Origin: CAZJRB01 sp964547995
GTDB taxonomy: Bacteria > Planctomycetota > Planctomycetia > Pirellulales > Thermoguttaceae
Assembly: GCA_964547995.1 (NCBI GenBank)
Contig: CAZJRB010000033.1
Location: 1 to 57,959, forward strand
Direction of reading: 5' to 3'
DNA length: 57,959 bases
The translations under genes were made by a program, and so were the position numbers. This document shows, in pieces, positions 1 through 8,655 of the stretch; the first letter of the stretch is position 1, and every line of letters starts with the position of its first letter. The notes beneath the pieces were generated by a model. The model was not told the origin of the DNA, ran no database searches, and saw only the letters and a list, made by a program, of their open reading frames with translations.

Positions 1-321
1 CACTTTCATGGAAAACAAGAAAAGCCCTCTTTGACTTCGCTTCTGTAAGGACTAGAGGCACTCATTTGCTTGACCCGTCCAATCGGCGGCGTTTACAATC
101 TGCATAGCGGCTGCCCGGGGAACGCGACGAGGTTCTGTACGCCGTCAGCCGCAATACCCTGTCCAGGCTTCGCTTCCGATGGGGTAAGCTGTTGCAGAAC
201 GACGAATCGTTCCAAAAGGAGAGTCGACATTGAACCACCGCCAATTACTGCCGGTCATTCTTCACGTTTTTTCGCGATGAACTCCACGGAAATGTAGAAC
301 CCGGACAGAAAGGAAATACCG
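1..321. other. Upstream region of the first GH32 gene
   Basis: No convincing gene is seen here. A sigma70-like promoter lies at 70-99. A strong ribosome-binding sequence (AAAAGGAG, 214-221) precedes a TTG-initiated 16-codon reading frame at 230-280, which ends ahead of the GH32 start at 322. It could be a leader peptide, but nothing beyond the Shine-Dalgarno match supports translation. The left window edge cuts whatever lies further upstream. Confidence 0.4.
70..99 (+). promoter_or_regulatory. Candidate sigma70 promoter for the first GH32 gene
   Basis: TTGACC at 70-75 and TACAAT at 94-99 are separated by 18 bases. This leaves a leader of about 215 nt before the GH32 start at 322. The call is based on hexamer match only. 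Confidence 0.35.
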
Positions 322-2049
322 ATGAATAGAGTTGTGTGGCTCGCTATGCTCTGGACGTGTACCGCCGCTTTGGCTGCGGAAGACCGGCGGGCAGCCGAAA
401 AAGCCGGGCACCAGGGGCCGTCCATGGAGATGACACTCCATAAACGCTACCTGAATTTTCCCGTGAACAATCGCACGCCCGGCCGCAGGATGAGCCTTAC
501 AGTGGATGGCAAGTTGCTCGGGCAGTTCGGCATCCGGATTGCAGAAGACAAACCTGATTGGTGGGCCTTTTTCGACGTTGCCCGGTTCAAGGGACGAAAA
601 ATCGTCGTCAATATAAGCCCCGCGCCGAAGGACTGGAACATCATCACCCAGGACGACGTCATCAAGGGCGCCGAGGATCTTTACAAGGAGAAGTATCGTC
701 CCCAGTTCCATTTCACCACGCGGCGCGGCTGGATTAACGATCCCAACGGCCTGATTTATTACAAGGGTGAATACCACATGTACTACCAGCACAACCCGGT
801 TGCACTGCCCTGGGGGAACATGAGCTGGGGCCATGCCCTCAGCAACGACCTGGTACACTGGAGGGAACAGCCCAAGGTACTGTTCCCGGATCCCAAAACA
901 GGCGATTGTTTCTCGGGCGCAGCGTTTATCGACCAAAAAAACCAGTTGGGCCGCAAGACCGGAAAAGAGGATGTTATTGTGGCGTTCTATCTGCGGACCA
1001 GGAGCGGACTCTGCTTTGCTTATTCAAATGATCGCGGCCAGACAATGACCGACTACGAGGGCAATCCGGTCCTGACTCACCCGGGTGCGCGCATCGACAC
1101 GCCCAGACCGTTCTGGTATGAGCCTACCGGCCGCTGGATCGCCCCTACCTACGATCATTTCAAGGACAACCGTGGAAAGAAACTCAGGGCCGTGGGATTT
1201 TACAGCTCTGAGAACCTGAAGGATTGGAAGTTCGAGAGCCGCGTGGAACAGGACAAGTGGGGTGATGAACTTTGTGGTTGCGTCGATTTATTCCAATTGC
1301 CCGTTGACGGCGATCCAAAGAACAAGAAATGGGTCATGGTGCTGATTGACGGCAGCTACATCGTGGGCACGTTTGACGGTCACAAGTTCTGCACGCTCTC
1401 CGGCAAGCCGGCCGTAACGGCCGACCGTGTCAGGTCGTTGGTCATCTGCGGGAATTTCTATGCGACCCAGAGCTGGTACAACGCGCCGAACGGCCGGCGC
1501 GTGCAGATCACCTGGATGCGGGGCGGCAAGTATCCCGGGATGCCGTTCAACCAGCAGTTTACGGTCCCCGTGGAGTTGACTCTTCACTCAACGGATGAGG
1601 GACCGCGTATGCGCATGAATCCGGTCAAGGAACTCGAGACGCTCCGGGCAAAAACGCATCAGTGGAAGGACCTGACCCTGAAGGCAGGCGAGAACCCGCT
1701 GGCCGGAATTCAAGGAGATCTGTTCGACGTGGAGGTCGAGTTCGAGCCGGCTGCGAACACGGAAACCATCTTCGGCCTGCGCGGGCACAAGGTCGTCTAT
1801 GACGCTCGCACTCAGACGTTGTCCTCCGGCGGGATTCGGACACCGCTGAAGGCGGACAACGGTGTCATCCATCTCAGGATTTTGCTGGACCGTACTTCTA
1901 TTGAGGCGTTCGGGAACAACGGCCGCGTCTACATACCGCTCTGTATCATGCCGAAGGACGACAATCGCTCCCTGAGCGCGTCCTGCGGCAACGGCAAGGT
2001 CAAAGCGAGCTTCCTCCGCGTCCACGAGTTGAAGTCTGCGTGGGAATAA
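322..2049 (+). CDS. Secreted GH32 family protein, catalytic residues degraded
   Basis: This 575-residue protein has a signal peptide (about residues 1-19), a linker region and then a GH32 (invertase/levanase/inulinase) five-bladed propeller followed by a beta-sandwich. The nucleophile motif WINDPNG is intact (Asp140). The second motif, normally RDP with the transition-state-stabilising Asp, reads D259-T260-P261. The third motif, normally ECPD with the acid/base Glu, reads C318-G319-C320-V321-D322, so Glu is replaced by Gly. Flanking residues (SNDRG, FWYEP, LFQLPVDGDP) align well with active homologues, so the alignment is secure. The start follows an AGGAAA Shine-Dalgarno. Two further GH32 genes downstream keep all three residues. 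It is probably secreted; it may bind fructan-like polymers without cutting, or use an altered mechanism. The fold call is firm; loss of activity is inferred. Confidence 0.9.
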   Translation: MNRVVWLAMLWTCTAALAAEDRRAAEKAGHQGPSMEMTLHKRYLNFPVNNRTPGRRMSLTVDGKLLGQFGIRIAEDKPDWWAFFDVARFKGRKIVVNISPAPKDWNIITQDDVIKGAEDLYKEKYRPQFHFTTRRGWINDPNGLIYYKGEYHMYYQHNPVALPWGNMSWGHALSNDLVHWREQPKVLFPDPKTGDCFSGAAFIDQKNQLGRKTGKEDVIVAFYLRTRSGLCFAYSNDRGQTMTDYEGNPVLTHPGARIDTPRPFWYEPTGRWIAPTYDHFKDNRGKKLRAVGFYSSENLKDWKFESRVEQDKWGDELCGCVDLFQLPVDGDPKNKKWVMVLIDGSYIVGTFDGHKFCTLSGKPAVTADRVRSLVICGNFYATQSWYNAPNGRRVQITWMRGGKYPGMPFNQQFTVPVELTLHSTDEGPRMRMNPVKELETLRAKTHQWKDLTLKAGENPLAGIQGDLFDVEVEFEPAANTETIFGLRGHKVVYDARTQTLSSGGIRTPLKADNGVIHLRILLDRTSIEAFGNNGRVYIPLCIMPKDDNRSLSASCGNGKVKASFLRVHELKSAWE

Positions 2050-2071
2050 CAAATAGGTCGCTGGCAGAAGC

Positions 2072-4771
2072 CTACGGATCCTGCCAGGGCCCTCCCAGGT
2101 AGAGGAGGAAGTCGAGCGGTTCGGTCACGTCCTTGGTGTCGCCGTCGGTGGTGGCGGTGGCGGTGACTTGATCGAAAGCCAGGAGTTCGTAGAGGAAATT
2201 GAGCGAGACATTCGACAACCGGGCCCAATCCGTAGCAGCTTCGAACAAATCAACCTGGTTGGAATCGAACAGACGGGCTTGATCGTTGCCGCCGGTGCTC
2301 GCGTCGGCGTAGACCTGCTCGAAGTATCTCGCCTCGTTGTAGTAACCGGCGCCGTACATGGCACTTTCAACCGGCGAGCCCAAGAAAGTATCGTCGCCGG
2401 GTGAATCGAACAAGGTTGCCTCGTCGTTTCCGCCGCCCGAGGCATCGGCCCGGATTTCGTCGGATTGCTTGACGCGGTTGAAGTACTCCCGGTCGCCCAG
2501 CACTCCACCGCCGGTGGAGCCGTACATGGCTCCCTCGGCCGGCCGGGCGCGGAACGTGTCGTCGCCCGCCGAATCGAAAAGCAAGCTGACGTCGTGGCCG
2601 CCGGCAGGCGTGAAGCCGTGGACCTCTTCGAAATACTTCACCCGGTTGAGGTACGGGCTGGCGCCGCCGGCTTGATACATGGTGGTTTCAACCGGCGTCG
2701 AGTAGAAGATATCGTCGCCCGGTGAGTCGTACATGCGTGCGACGTCGCGGCCGCCGCCCGTGGCGTAAGCACTCACTTCCTGGAACGCGGCTGCCTGCGC
2801 CGAAAAGCCGCTGCCGGTCAGCCGTCCGAAGTCCGGTGCGGCGACGAACAGGTCGTTGCCGGGTGAGTCGTAAAAATCAACGCTGTCGTTTCCGCCGCCG
2901 CCGTCGATCGTTACCGAAGCGACGTCGCTGATTTCAGCACTGTATCCCGTTCCGGCCAGCGTGGCCGAGGCGGGATACACGGTGGCCGTTTCGTCCCCGG
3001 CCGAGCCGGTCAGTATTGCAGTGTCCGATCCACCGCCCCCGAAAAACTCGACGGTGGTAACCAGACCGGACTCGTACCGGACGCCGTTGATCGTCAAGAC
3101 GTTTGGGGAACCGGCGGCCTCAAAGGTATCGTCGCCGGCAGTGCCGTAGACGGTCGCTTGAGATCCGTCGGGGCTAACCTGCACGAGGTTGGCCATCGTC
3201 AGATCGACGTCACTATTGGAACCGGACAACTTAACGAGAAAGGTCTCCGCGGCATTAACGTTCCAATCGATCCTCTGGCGGCCATTGAAGAGAGAGGACG
3301 CCGCCAATGGGGTTTCGTTGCCGTCGTAGAGCGTCAGGCCGGCACTTCCGGACGCCTCGGCAAAGACGGCCTCGAGACTCAGCACGCCTTGCCGGGTGGT
3401 TTGCAGCCGGTACCAAAGGTCGCCGGCCGAAGGATCCTGATCCGGCCGCTCGACGAAGGCCACCCCGCCAACCGGGTCGACAATCCGCAAGTCCACCTGG
3501 GCGTTGTTGGAGTTGGCCTGCCCGTCGTTGGCGCGGTAGGCAAAACTGTCCGGCCCGTGATAGCCGGGGGCCGGGGTATAGGTGAATGAGCCGTCGGCGT
3601 TGAGCCCGAGAGTCCCGTGCGACGGTCCGGAGGTCAAGACGGCCGATAGCGGATCGCTCTCCTGATCGGTGTCGTTGTCCAACACGCCGGGGGCGGAGAC
3701 AACAAGTGACGAACTCTTGTCAACACTGTAGGCGTCGGTGTTTGCGACGGGCGGAAACTGGACCGGATCGTTCACGCCGGGTTGCAGGTCGGCCTTCACG
3801 TTGCTGCCGGCGACGGACACGTTGACCGCTTGTAGCGGTCTGGAAAGCCCTCCGCCGGTGGCCGTCACCGTATAAGTTCCGTCGGGCACCTGCACCTGGT
3901 AGCCGCCCGCGGTCATCGTCGTGGTAGTAAAGGTGCCGCTGCCTCCGGTCACCTCGATATCGACGCCGCCAAAGCCTTCTCCCGCATCGAACCGCCCGTT
4001 CGAGTTGACATCTTCGTAGACAACTCCCAACAGGTAAGGGTCGCCGAAGGTGAAGGACCAGCGATCGCCGTAATCCTGGGTAATGACAAGAGGTCCGACG
4101 TCACCCTCCTCCACAGGTGTGCTGGGGATAATGGAAATCCCGATTTCCCGAAAGTCCGAACTCATCAGGATATCGCGGTGGCCGCGCGTCTCCACGCCCC
4201 AGTCGATCGCAAAGGCCGAATGGCCGTGGAATACCGATTTGGTGTAGGCAAAGACGTTCTCTCCGACGTTGGTATAACTCGTGTAGCCGGCAGCGACCAC
4301 ACGCGCACCAAGCGACTCCTCGCCCGGCAACTGGTGGGACTGCGCGTTTTGCAGAATCATCTCCTGGCTGTGGCCCGTCGCCGAATCGTAGAGCGACTCG
4401 TGCCAGGCCACCGGCGCCGCCGGAACAAGCGAAGACCACTCCGTCTGGATCTCCAACGACGTCGGGTCGAGAAACCAGGCGATGGCCTCGTTGACGTCAG
4501 GGTCGGGCGACAGCGGCCAATAGGAGTCGAGGCTCGTGAACAATACGCTCAACTCGTCCTGCGGGGCCATGCGCATCCGGTTCACATGTTCCAGCATCTC
4601 CTGTTCCATACCCGTCGGATCGAAAGCGAGCAGCAGACGGTCTTCGAGCAACTCGAGCCGGGCACGACGGCGCCCGAAATTCACCCGCGAACAACGGCGG
4701 GAGCGTCGCTGCCGTCTCCTGTCGGCGTTTGGCACGCGGGAATTCCGAAACGATAACGGGCCCATCGCCAC
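2072..4771 (-). CDS. Large secreted CAP-domain surface protein with DSPGDD repeats
   Basis: The 899-residue product begins with an Arg-rich stretch and ELLEDRLLLA (about residues 40-49), the planctomycete-type export motif. A CAP/SCP-like domain follows (about 50-245; visible HSQEM, GENVF and GHRDIL motifs). Next come an SdrD/Cna-B-like domain (VVYEDVNSNGRFDAGEG) and a cadherin-like/tandem-95 domain with LDNDTD and DGSFTYTP. The C-terminal half is a repeat region of units of roughly 45-50 residues containing DSPGDDxF and xMYG. It is transcribed convergently with the first GH32 gene, 22 bp apart, and sits between GH32 genes in antisense. A likely role is as a cell-surface or matrix protein; no enzymatic activity is apparent. 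Confidence 0.9.
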   Translation of the reverse strand: MAMGPLSFRNSRVPNADRRRQRRSRRCSRVNFGRRRARLELLEDRLLLAFDPTGMEQEMLEHVNRMRMAPQDELSVLFTSLDSYWPLSPDPDVNEAIAWFLDPTSLEIQTEWSSLVPAAPVAWHESLYDSATGHSQEMILQNAQSHQLPGEESLGARVVAAGYTSYTNVGENVFAYTKSVFHGHSAFAIDWGVETRGHRDILMSSDFREIGISIIPSTPVEEGDVGPLVITQDYGDRWSFTFGDPYLLGVVYEDVNSNGRFDAGEGFGGVDIEVTGGSGTFTTTTMTAGGYQVQVPDGTYTVTATGGGLSRPLQAVNVSVAGSNVKADLQPGVNDPVQFPPVANTDAYSVDKSSSLVVSAPGVLDNDTDQESDPLSAVLTSGPSHGTLGLNADGSFTYTPAPGYHGPDSFAYRANDGQANSNNAQVDLRIVDPVGGVAFVERPDQDPSAGDLWYRLQTTRQGVLSLEAVFAEASGSAGLTLYDGNETPLAASSLFNGRQRIDWNVNAAETFLVKLSGSNSDVDLTMANLVQVSPDGSQATVYGTAGDDTFEAAGSPNVLTINGVRYESGLVTTVEFFGGGGSDTAILTGSAGDETATVYPASATLAGTGYSAEISDVASVTIDGGGGNDSVDFYDSPGNDLFVAAPDFGRLTGSGFSAQAAAFQEVSAYATGGGRDVARMYDSPGDDIFYSTPVETTMYQAGGASPYLNRVKYFEEVHGFTPAGGHDVSLLFDSAGDDTFRARPAEGAMYGSTGGGVLGDREYFNRVKQSDEIRADASGGGNDEATLFDSPGDDTFLGSPVESAMYGAGYYNEARYFEQVYADASTGGNDQARLFDSNQVDLFEAATDWARLSNVSLNFLYELLAFDQVTATATTDGDTKDVTEPLDFLLYLGGPWQDP

Positions 4772-4847
4772 CCCGGCAAAGAAAAGGAAAAGTGATAGAC
4801 GGTTGCCGTCCGCCTTGTCTAACCCTCATACCAATGAGAATAGTAAT

Positions 4848-4876
4848 ATTATAGCAACTCTGGGGGGATGCGTAAA
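4848..4876 (-). promoter_or_regulatory. Sigma70-type promoter for the CAP-domain gene
   Basis: On the minus strand, TTTACG (4871-4876) and a perfect TATAAT (4848-4853) are 17 bases apart. The predicted start of transcription is near 4841, giving a leader of about 70 nt before the start codon at 4771. Confidence 0.5.
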
Positions 4877-5055
4877 GGACTTTTTCGGCCATGAGGCGGG
4901 TGGCACCTATGTGCAACAGCATCCTTCCGAGGGGTATACAACAGGCGCCGGGACGCGTTTCCGCCTCTTGCCATACTTACCCTTCCAGAGGTAACGGACT
5001 AGAATCGCGTGAAAGCTTGACCTTGGCCGCCTGACCCGAACAGAGGATTGAACCG

Positions 5056-6564
5056 ATGACACGGCAAACCACCGTCAAAGCACTCCTCCCGATGCTTGTG
5101 TTGGCTTTCGCCGCCGCAAACCTTCCGGAACCGGTGCGGTCTTTCCGCGAAGTTGTCCGCAGCAAAGACATCAAAACGTACTCCAAAGCTGCGCTCGCCC
5201 TGCGCCGCTGGATGATCGAAAACGACCCCCACTGCCCGATCTATCACTTCACCGGCCCCGAAAGCTGGATCAACGATCCCAACGGCGTGATCTACCACAA
5301 GGGCAAGTACCACCTGTTCTACCAGTTCGATCCGCAGTTGCCCGACGGCCGGGGCGGCTACACGCGAAGCAAGCGGACCTGGGGCCATGCCGCGAGCGAC
5401 GACCTGGTCCATTGGGTCGACTGGCCCGTGGCGATCTGGCCCGATTCGCCCCACGACCGCGGCGGCGTCTATTCGGGCAACATGGCCATCGACGACGACG
5501 GCATCCCAACGGCCCTCTACACCGGAAACGTGGCAGGCCACCGCGAGTGTTACGGAATGCAGGCCCGCAGCCGCGACGGCTTTCTCACGTGGGAGAAGAA
5601 AATGGTGATGGACAAGCGGCCGATCCCCGAGTCGCCCGTCCATTGGGACGCCCAAATCTGGAAAGACGGCGACACCTGGTTCCAACTGATCGGCGGCTGC
5701 AAGGCCGGCAAGGGCGCCGCCCAACTCTGGTCGTCGCCCGACCTCGACAACTGGAAATACGAGAAAGCAATCTGCAGCGGCCTGCTCGGCCCCTATTGGG
5801 AACTCCCCTATCTCGTGCCGCTCGATGAAAAATACGTCCTGTTTGTCGGCCACGGCAACCCGTGTTGGATCGGCACGTACGACAAGAAAACCATGACGTT
5901 CACACCCGACCGGCGCGAGCCGCAGTGGGTCGACAAGGGCACCTACTACTCGTTCAACCTGCACATGACCGACGACAAGGGCCCGGACAACGCGCGTCGG
6001 CAGTTGATGCACGGCTGGGTGACCGGCCCGCCCTCCCCGACCAAAACGGTTCCCTATTGGCAAGGGGCCCATTCGATCCCGCGAGTCATCCGCCTCGAAG
6101 GCGACCGGCTCCATCAGAACCCCGTTCCGGAAATCGAAGTCCTGCGCGGGAAGCACTATACTTTCGACGATCTGACGAAAGCGGACGTGCTAAAGGACGT
6201 TCGAGGCGACGCACTGGAAATCATCGCCACATTCGAACCGAGCGATGCGAAAACGGCCGGGCTGAAACTCCGTGTCGACCGCAACGGCAAGGCCGGGGCC
6301 ACCGTGTTGTACCACGTTGCCGAAAATACCTTCAGTATCAACGGCCGGCAACAGCCTGCCCACGTGCAACTTGGCGGGCTGGTCACCATGCGGGTCTTTC
6401 TCGACCGGTCGATCGTTGAAGCGTACGTAAACGGCAACGCCCAAACCGCCCGGATCTTCCCGCCCGCCGACGCGATCGGACTCGAAGTCGTCACCGACGC
6501 CGGCAAGGCGAAACTAACGTCGCTCGACGTCTGGGAAATGAAATCGATGTGGGAGCACCAGTAA
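5056..6564 (+). CDS. Secreted GH32 glycoside hydrolase (catalytic triad intact)
   Basis: This 502-residue protein has an N-terminal hydrophobic signal and a GH32 domain. The nucleophile sits in WINDPNG (Asp74). The RDP-equivalent is HWDAQIW (Asp198), and the acid/base motif is WELPY (Glu249). FSxxxR-type and GNMAIDDDG segments typical of the family are also seen. It should hydrolyse beta-fructosyl or related linkages outside the cytoplasm; substrate cannot be told from sequence. It is followed after 70 bp by a third GH32 gene, with a short REP-like palindrome in the gap, so the two may be co-transcribed. Confidence 0.9.
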   Translation: MTRQTTVKALLPMLVLAFAAANLPEPVRSFREVVRSKDIKTYSKAALALRRWMIENDPHCPIYHFTGPESWINDPNGVIYHKGKYHLFYQFDPQLPDGRGGYTRSKRTWGHAASDDLVHWVDWPVAIWPDSPHDRGGVYSGNMAIDDDGIPTALYTGNVAGHRECYGMQARSRDGFLTWEKKMVMDKRPIPESPVHWDAQIWKDGDTWFQLIGGCKAGKGAAQLWSSPDLDNWKYEKAICSGLLGPYWELPYLVPLDEKYVLFVGHGNPCWIGTYDKKTMTFTPDRREPQWVDKGTYYSFNLHMTDDKGPDNARRQLMHGWVTGPPSPTKTVPYWQGAHSIPRVIRLEGDRLHQNPVPEIEVLRGKHYTFDDLTKADVLKDVRGDALEIIATFEPSDAKTAGLKLRVDRNGKAGATVLYHVAENTFSINGRQQPAHVQLGGLVTMRVFLDRSIVEAYVNGNAQTARIFPPADAIGLEVVTDAGKAKLTSLDVWEMKSMWEHQ

Positions 6565-6591
6565 CCGTGCGAAGCCGCAAGCGGCAAACAT

Positions 6592-6617
6592 ATAAAGCCG
6601 CGACCGGTGGTCGCGCC
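6592..6617 (+). repeat. Single REP-like unit, GCGACC family
   Basis: The core GCGACCGGTGGTCGC is a small self-palindrome preceded by ATAAAGCC. It is one arm of the larger inverted repeats at 20511, 32255 and 49834, here alone and ending 17 nt before the start codon of the next GH32 gene. Confidence 0.8.
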
Positions 6618-6634
6618 AAACCGAGGATGCAGCC

Positions 6635-8131
6635 ATGAAAACCGCTCTCGCCCTATTCGCGTACGCTCTTTCGCTCGCCTTTGTAATCGCCTCGCAGTGT
6701 TCGGCCGCAGAAACGGACGCCCAGAGAATCACCCGCTACTGGAAGGCGGTCGAAGCGGCCGTACCCAAAGCTGCCGAGGACCCGACCCGACCGGTCTGCC
6801 ACTTCCGACCGCCGGCGCAATGGATGAACGATATCTGCGGGGCCATCTACGACAAGGGCTACTACCACATTTTCTATCAGCTCAACCCGTTCGGCGACAC
6901 GTGGGGGGCGAACGACTCGAGCTGGGCACATGCCCGAAGCAAGGACCTGGTCCGCTGGGAACACCTGCCGATCGCCCTGGCCCCGCGAACCGACCGCGGC
7001 GAGCGGCGGTGCAATTCCGGCTGTGTCGCGCGAAACGCCGACGGCACGCCCATGATCTTCTACACCTTCGTACCCGCACGTACAAGCGCTACAAAACTCG
7101 GTAAACGCGAACAATGGGCCGCCGTCGCCTGCGACGATGAACTCAAAACCTGGCAACGCGTCAAGGAAAATCCGCTCTTGGCCGCCGGAGAGAACGGCGT
7201 TCCGGCCGATATCAACGGCGGATGGAGCGACCCGTTCGTCTTCCGCGCCGGCGGACGTACCTTCGCCACCTTCAAGTCGTGTGGCGGCGGCGTCTGCGAA
7301 GCGGAAAACAAAGAACTGACCAAATGGAAGTACATCGGCCGGATCGACGGTGTCGAAGGCGAATGTCCCAACTTCTTCAAGCTCGGCGGCCGCTGGGTCC
7401 TGCTCCGGTCGACGTACCCTCCCAGTTACCAGATCGGACGGTTCGATCCGGAGAAGATGCGTTTTGAAATGAACGGCCCCCGCGGCACCCTCGACTATGT
7501 CTACGGCCCCAAGCGGTCCGGCCCCAACAGCCGCGGCTTCTACGGCACCAACGTCCTGTTCGACGCCGACGGCCGGTGCGTGCTCTTCGGCTGGGTGAGC
7601 GGTTTCAAGCCGGGCCGCGGCTGGAACGGGTGCATGTCGATCCCGCGGATCTTGACCCTCGGATCGGATGAACGCCCAATCCAGACACCGGCGCCGGAGC
7701 TCGAAAAGCTGCGGGGAGAGCACGTAAACGTCGAGAATCTCACGCTCAAAAACGAGTCGAAGGTAATCCAGCGAGCCGGCGACACGTTCGAGGTCCGGGC
7801 CGAGTTCACCCCCGGCGACGCAAAATCATTCGGCCTGAAACTGGGCCCTTCCAACGGCCGGGCGGGCGGATTCACGATCGCCTGCAACGGCAAGAACCTG
7901 AATGCCGCGGGTACCGAAGTTCCGGATGTCCTCACCGACAAACAGAAAACACTCAAGCTCCGCTTGTTCTTCGACAAGTCGGTCATGGAGCTGTTCATAG
8001 GCGACGGCCGACAGACCGTCACTCGCGTCGTCTACCCCGAATCCGGCAACTTGCGAGTAGAAGCATTTGCCGCCGGCGGCACGGCTACGATCAAACGGCT
8101 CGATGCCTGGGCGCTGAAACCGATCTGGTAG
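6635..8131 (+). CDS. Secreted GH32 family glycoside hydrolase, divergent nucleophile motif
   Basis: This 498-residue protein has a signal peptide (about 1-25, ending near CSAAE) and a GH32 propeller plus C-terminal sandwich. The nucleophile motif reads WMNDICG (Asp66) rather than WMNDPNG. The RDP equivalent is GWSDPF (Asp199), and the acid/base motif GECPNFF keeps Glu243. All three catalytic carboxylates are therefore present, but the Pro-Asn after the nucleophile is replaced by Ile-Cys, which may alter substrate choice. A GAGGATG stretch precedes the start. It is the last of three GH32 genes on this strand. Confidence 0.88.
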   Translation: MKTALALFAYALSLAFVIASQCSAAETDAQRITRYWKAVEAAVPKAAEDPTRPVCHFRPPAQWMNDICGAIYDKGYYHIFYQLNPFGDTWGANDSSWAHARSKDLVRWEHLPIALAPRTDRGERRCNSGCVARNADGTPMIFYTFVPARTSATKLGKREQWAAVACDDELKTWQRVKENPLLAAGENGVPADINGGWSDPFVFRAGGRTFATFKSCGGGVCEAENKELTKWKYIGRIDGVEGECPNFFKLGGRWVLLRSTYPPSYQIGRFDPEKMRFEMNGPRGTLDYVYGPKRSGPNSRGFYGTNVLFDADGRCVLFGWVSGFKPGRGWNGCMSIPRILTLGSDERPIQTPAPELEKLRGEHVNVENLTLKNESKVIQRAGDTFEVRAEFTPGDAKSFGLKLGPSNGRAGGFTIACNGKNLNAAGTEVPDVLTDKQKTLKLRLFFDKSVMELFIGDGRQTVTRVVYPESGNLRVEAFAAGGTATIKRLDAWALKPIW

Positions 8132-8442
8132 TCCCGTGCGAACGACGAAGCAGCGTAGGGCGCCACGTTCCTGGAAGCAGTCGCTCGGGCCGCGGGCGAC
8201 CTGACACCGAGTATTTTCTGCGACCGTCTCGCGGATCGGAAGGCCGTTTCAATCAGGCTGACGCCCGGCGCCTGCGCCGAGTCCACGTGGCACCTCAGAC
8301 GGGCCTCCGGTCGCGAGGGCCTCGTCTTCCACGTGGGAAGATGGGCTAATGCAACCGCCTGTCGATTCGTTCCGGCTCCTCTCGTTGTTCGTGTTCATGT
8401 AAAGTTTCTCTTAGATCCGTTCTGCAAAGCAAGTACGGAGGG
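8132..8442. other. Intergenic region, nothing recognised
   Basis: About 310 bp between the third GH32 gene and the tRNA-Leu terminator. It contains CCACGTGG-type short palindromes but no coding potential or recognised RNA. Confidence 0.4.
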
Positions 8443-8494
8443 CGGAACAAAAGAAAAGGAAAAAGGACTCACGGGCGTTGTGCCGTAAGTCCTT
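8443..8494 (-). terminator. Intrinsic terminator of tRNA-Leu
   Basis: A hairpin with arms AAGGACT-CACGG and CCGT-AAGTCCTT spans 8463-8494. Reading on the minus strand it is followed by a T-rich tract (8443-8464), directly downstream of the tRNA. Confidence 0.75.
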
Positions 8495-8514
8495 GTGTTG
8501 GAATAGGTTACAAG

Positions 8515-8600
<86 letters not shown>

Positions 8601-8655
8601 GGACTTCCCCGATTCTACCCCGGCGGCGGCCGATGTCAAGCCTTTGGCCGGCCGA

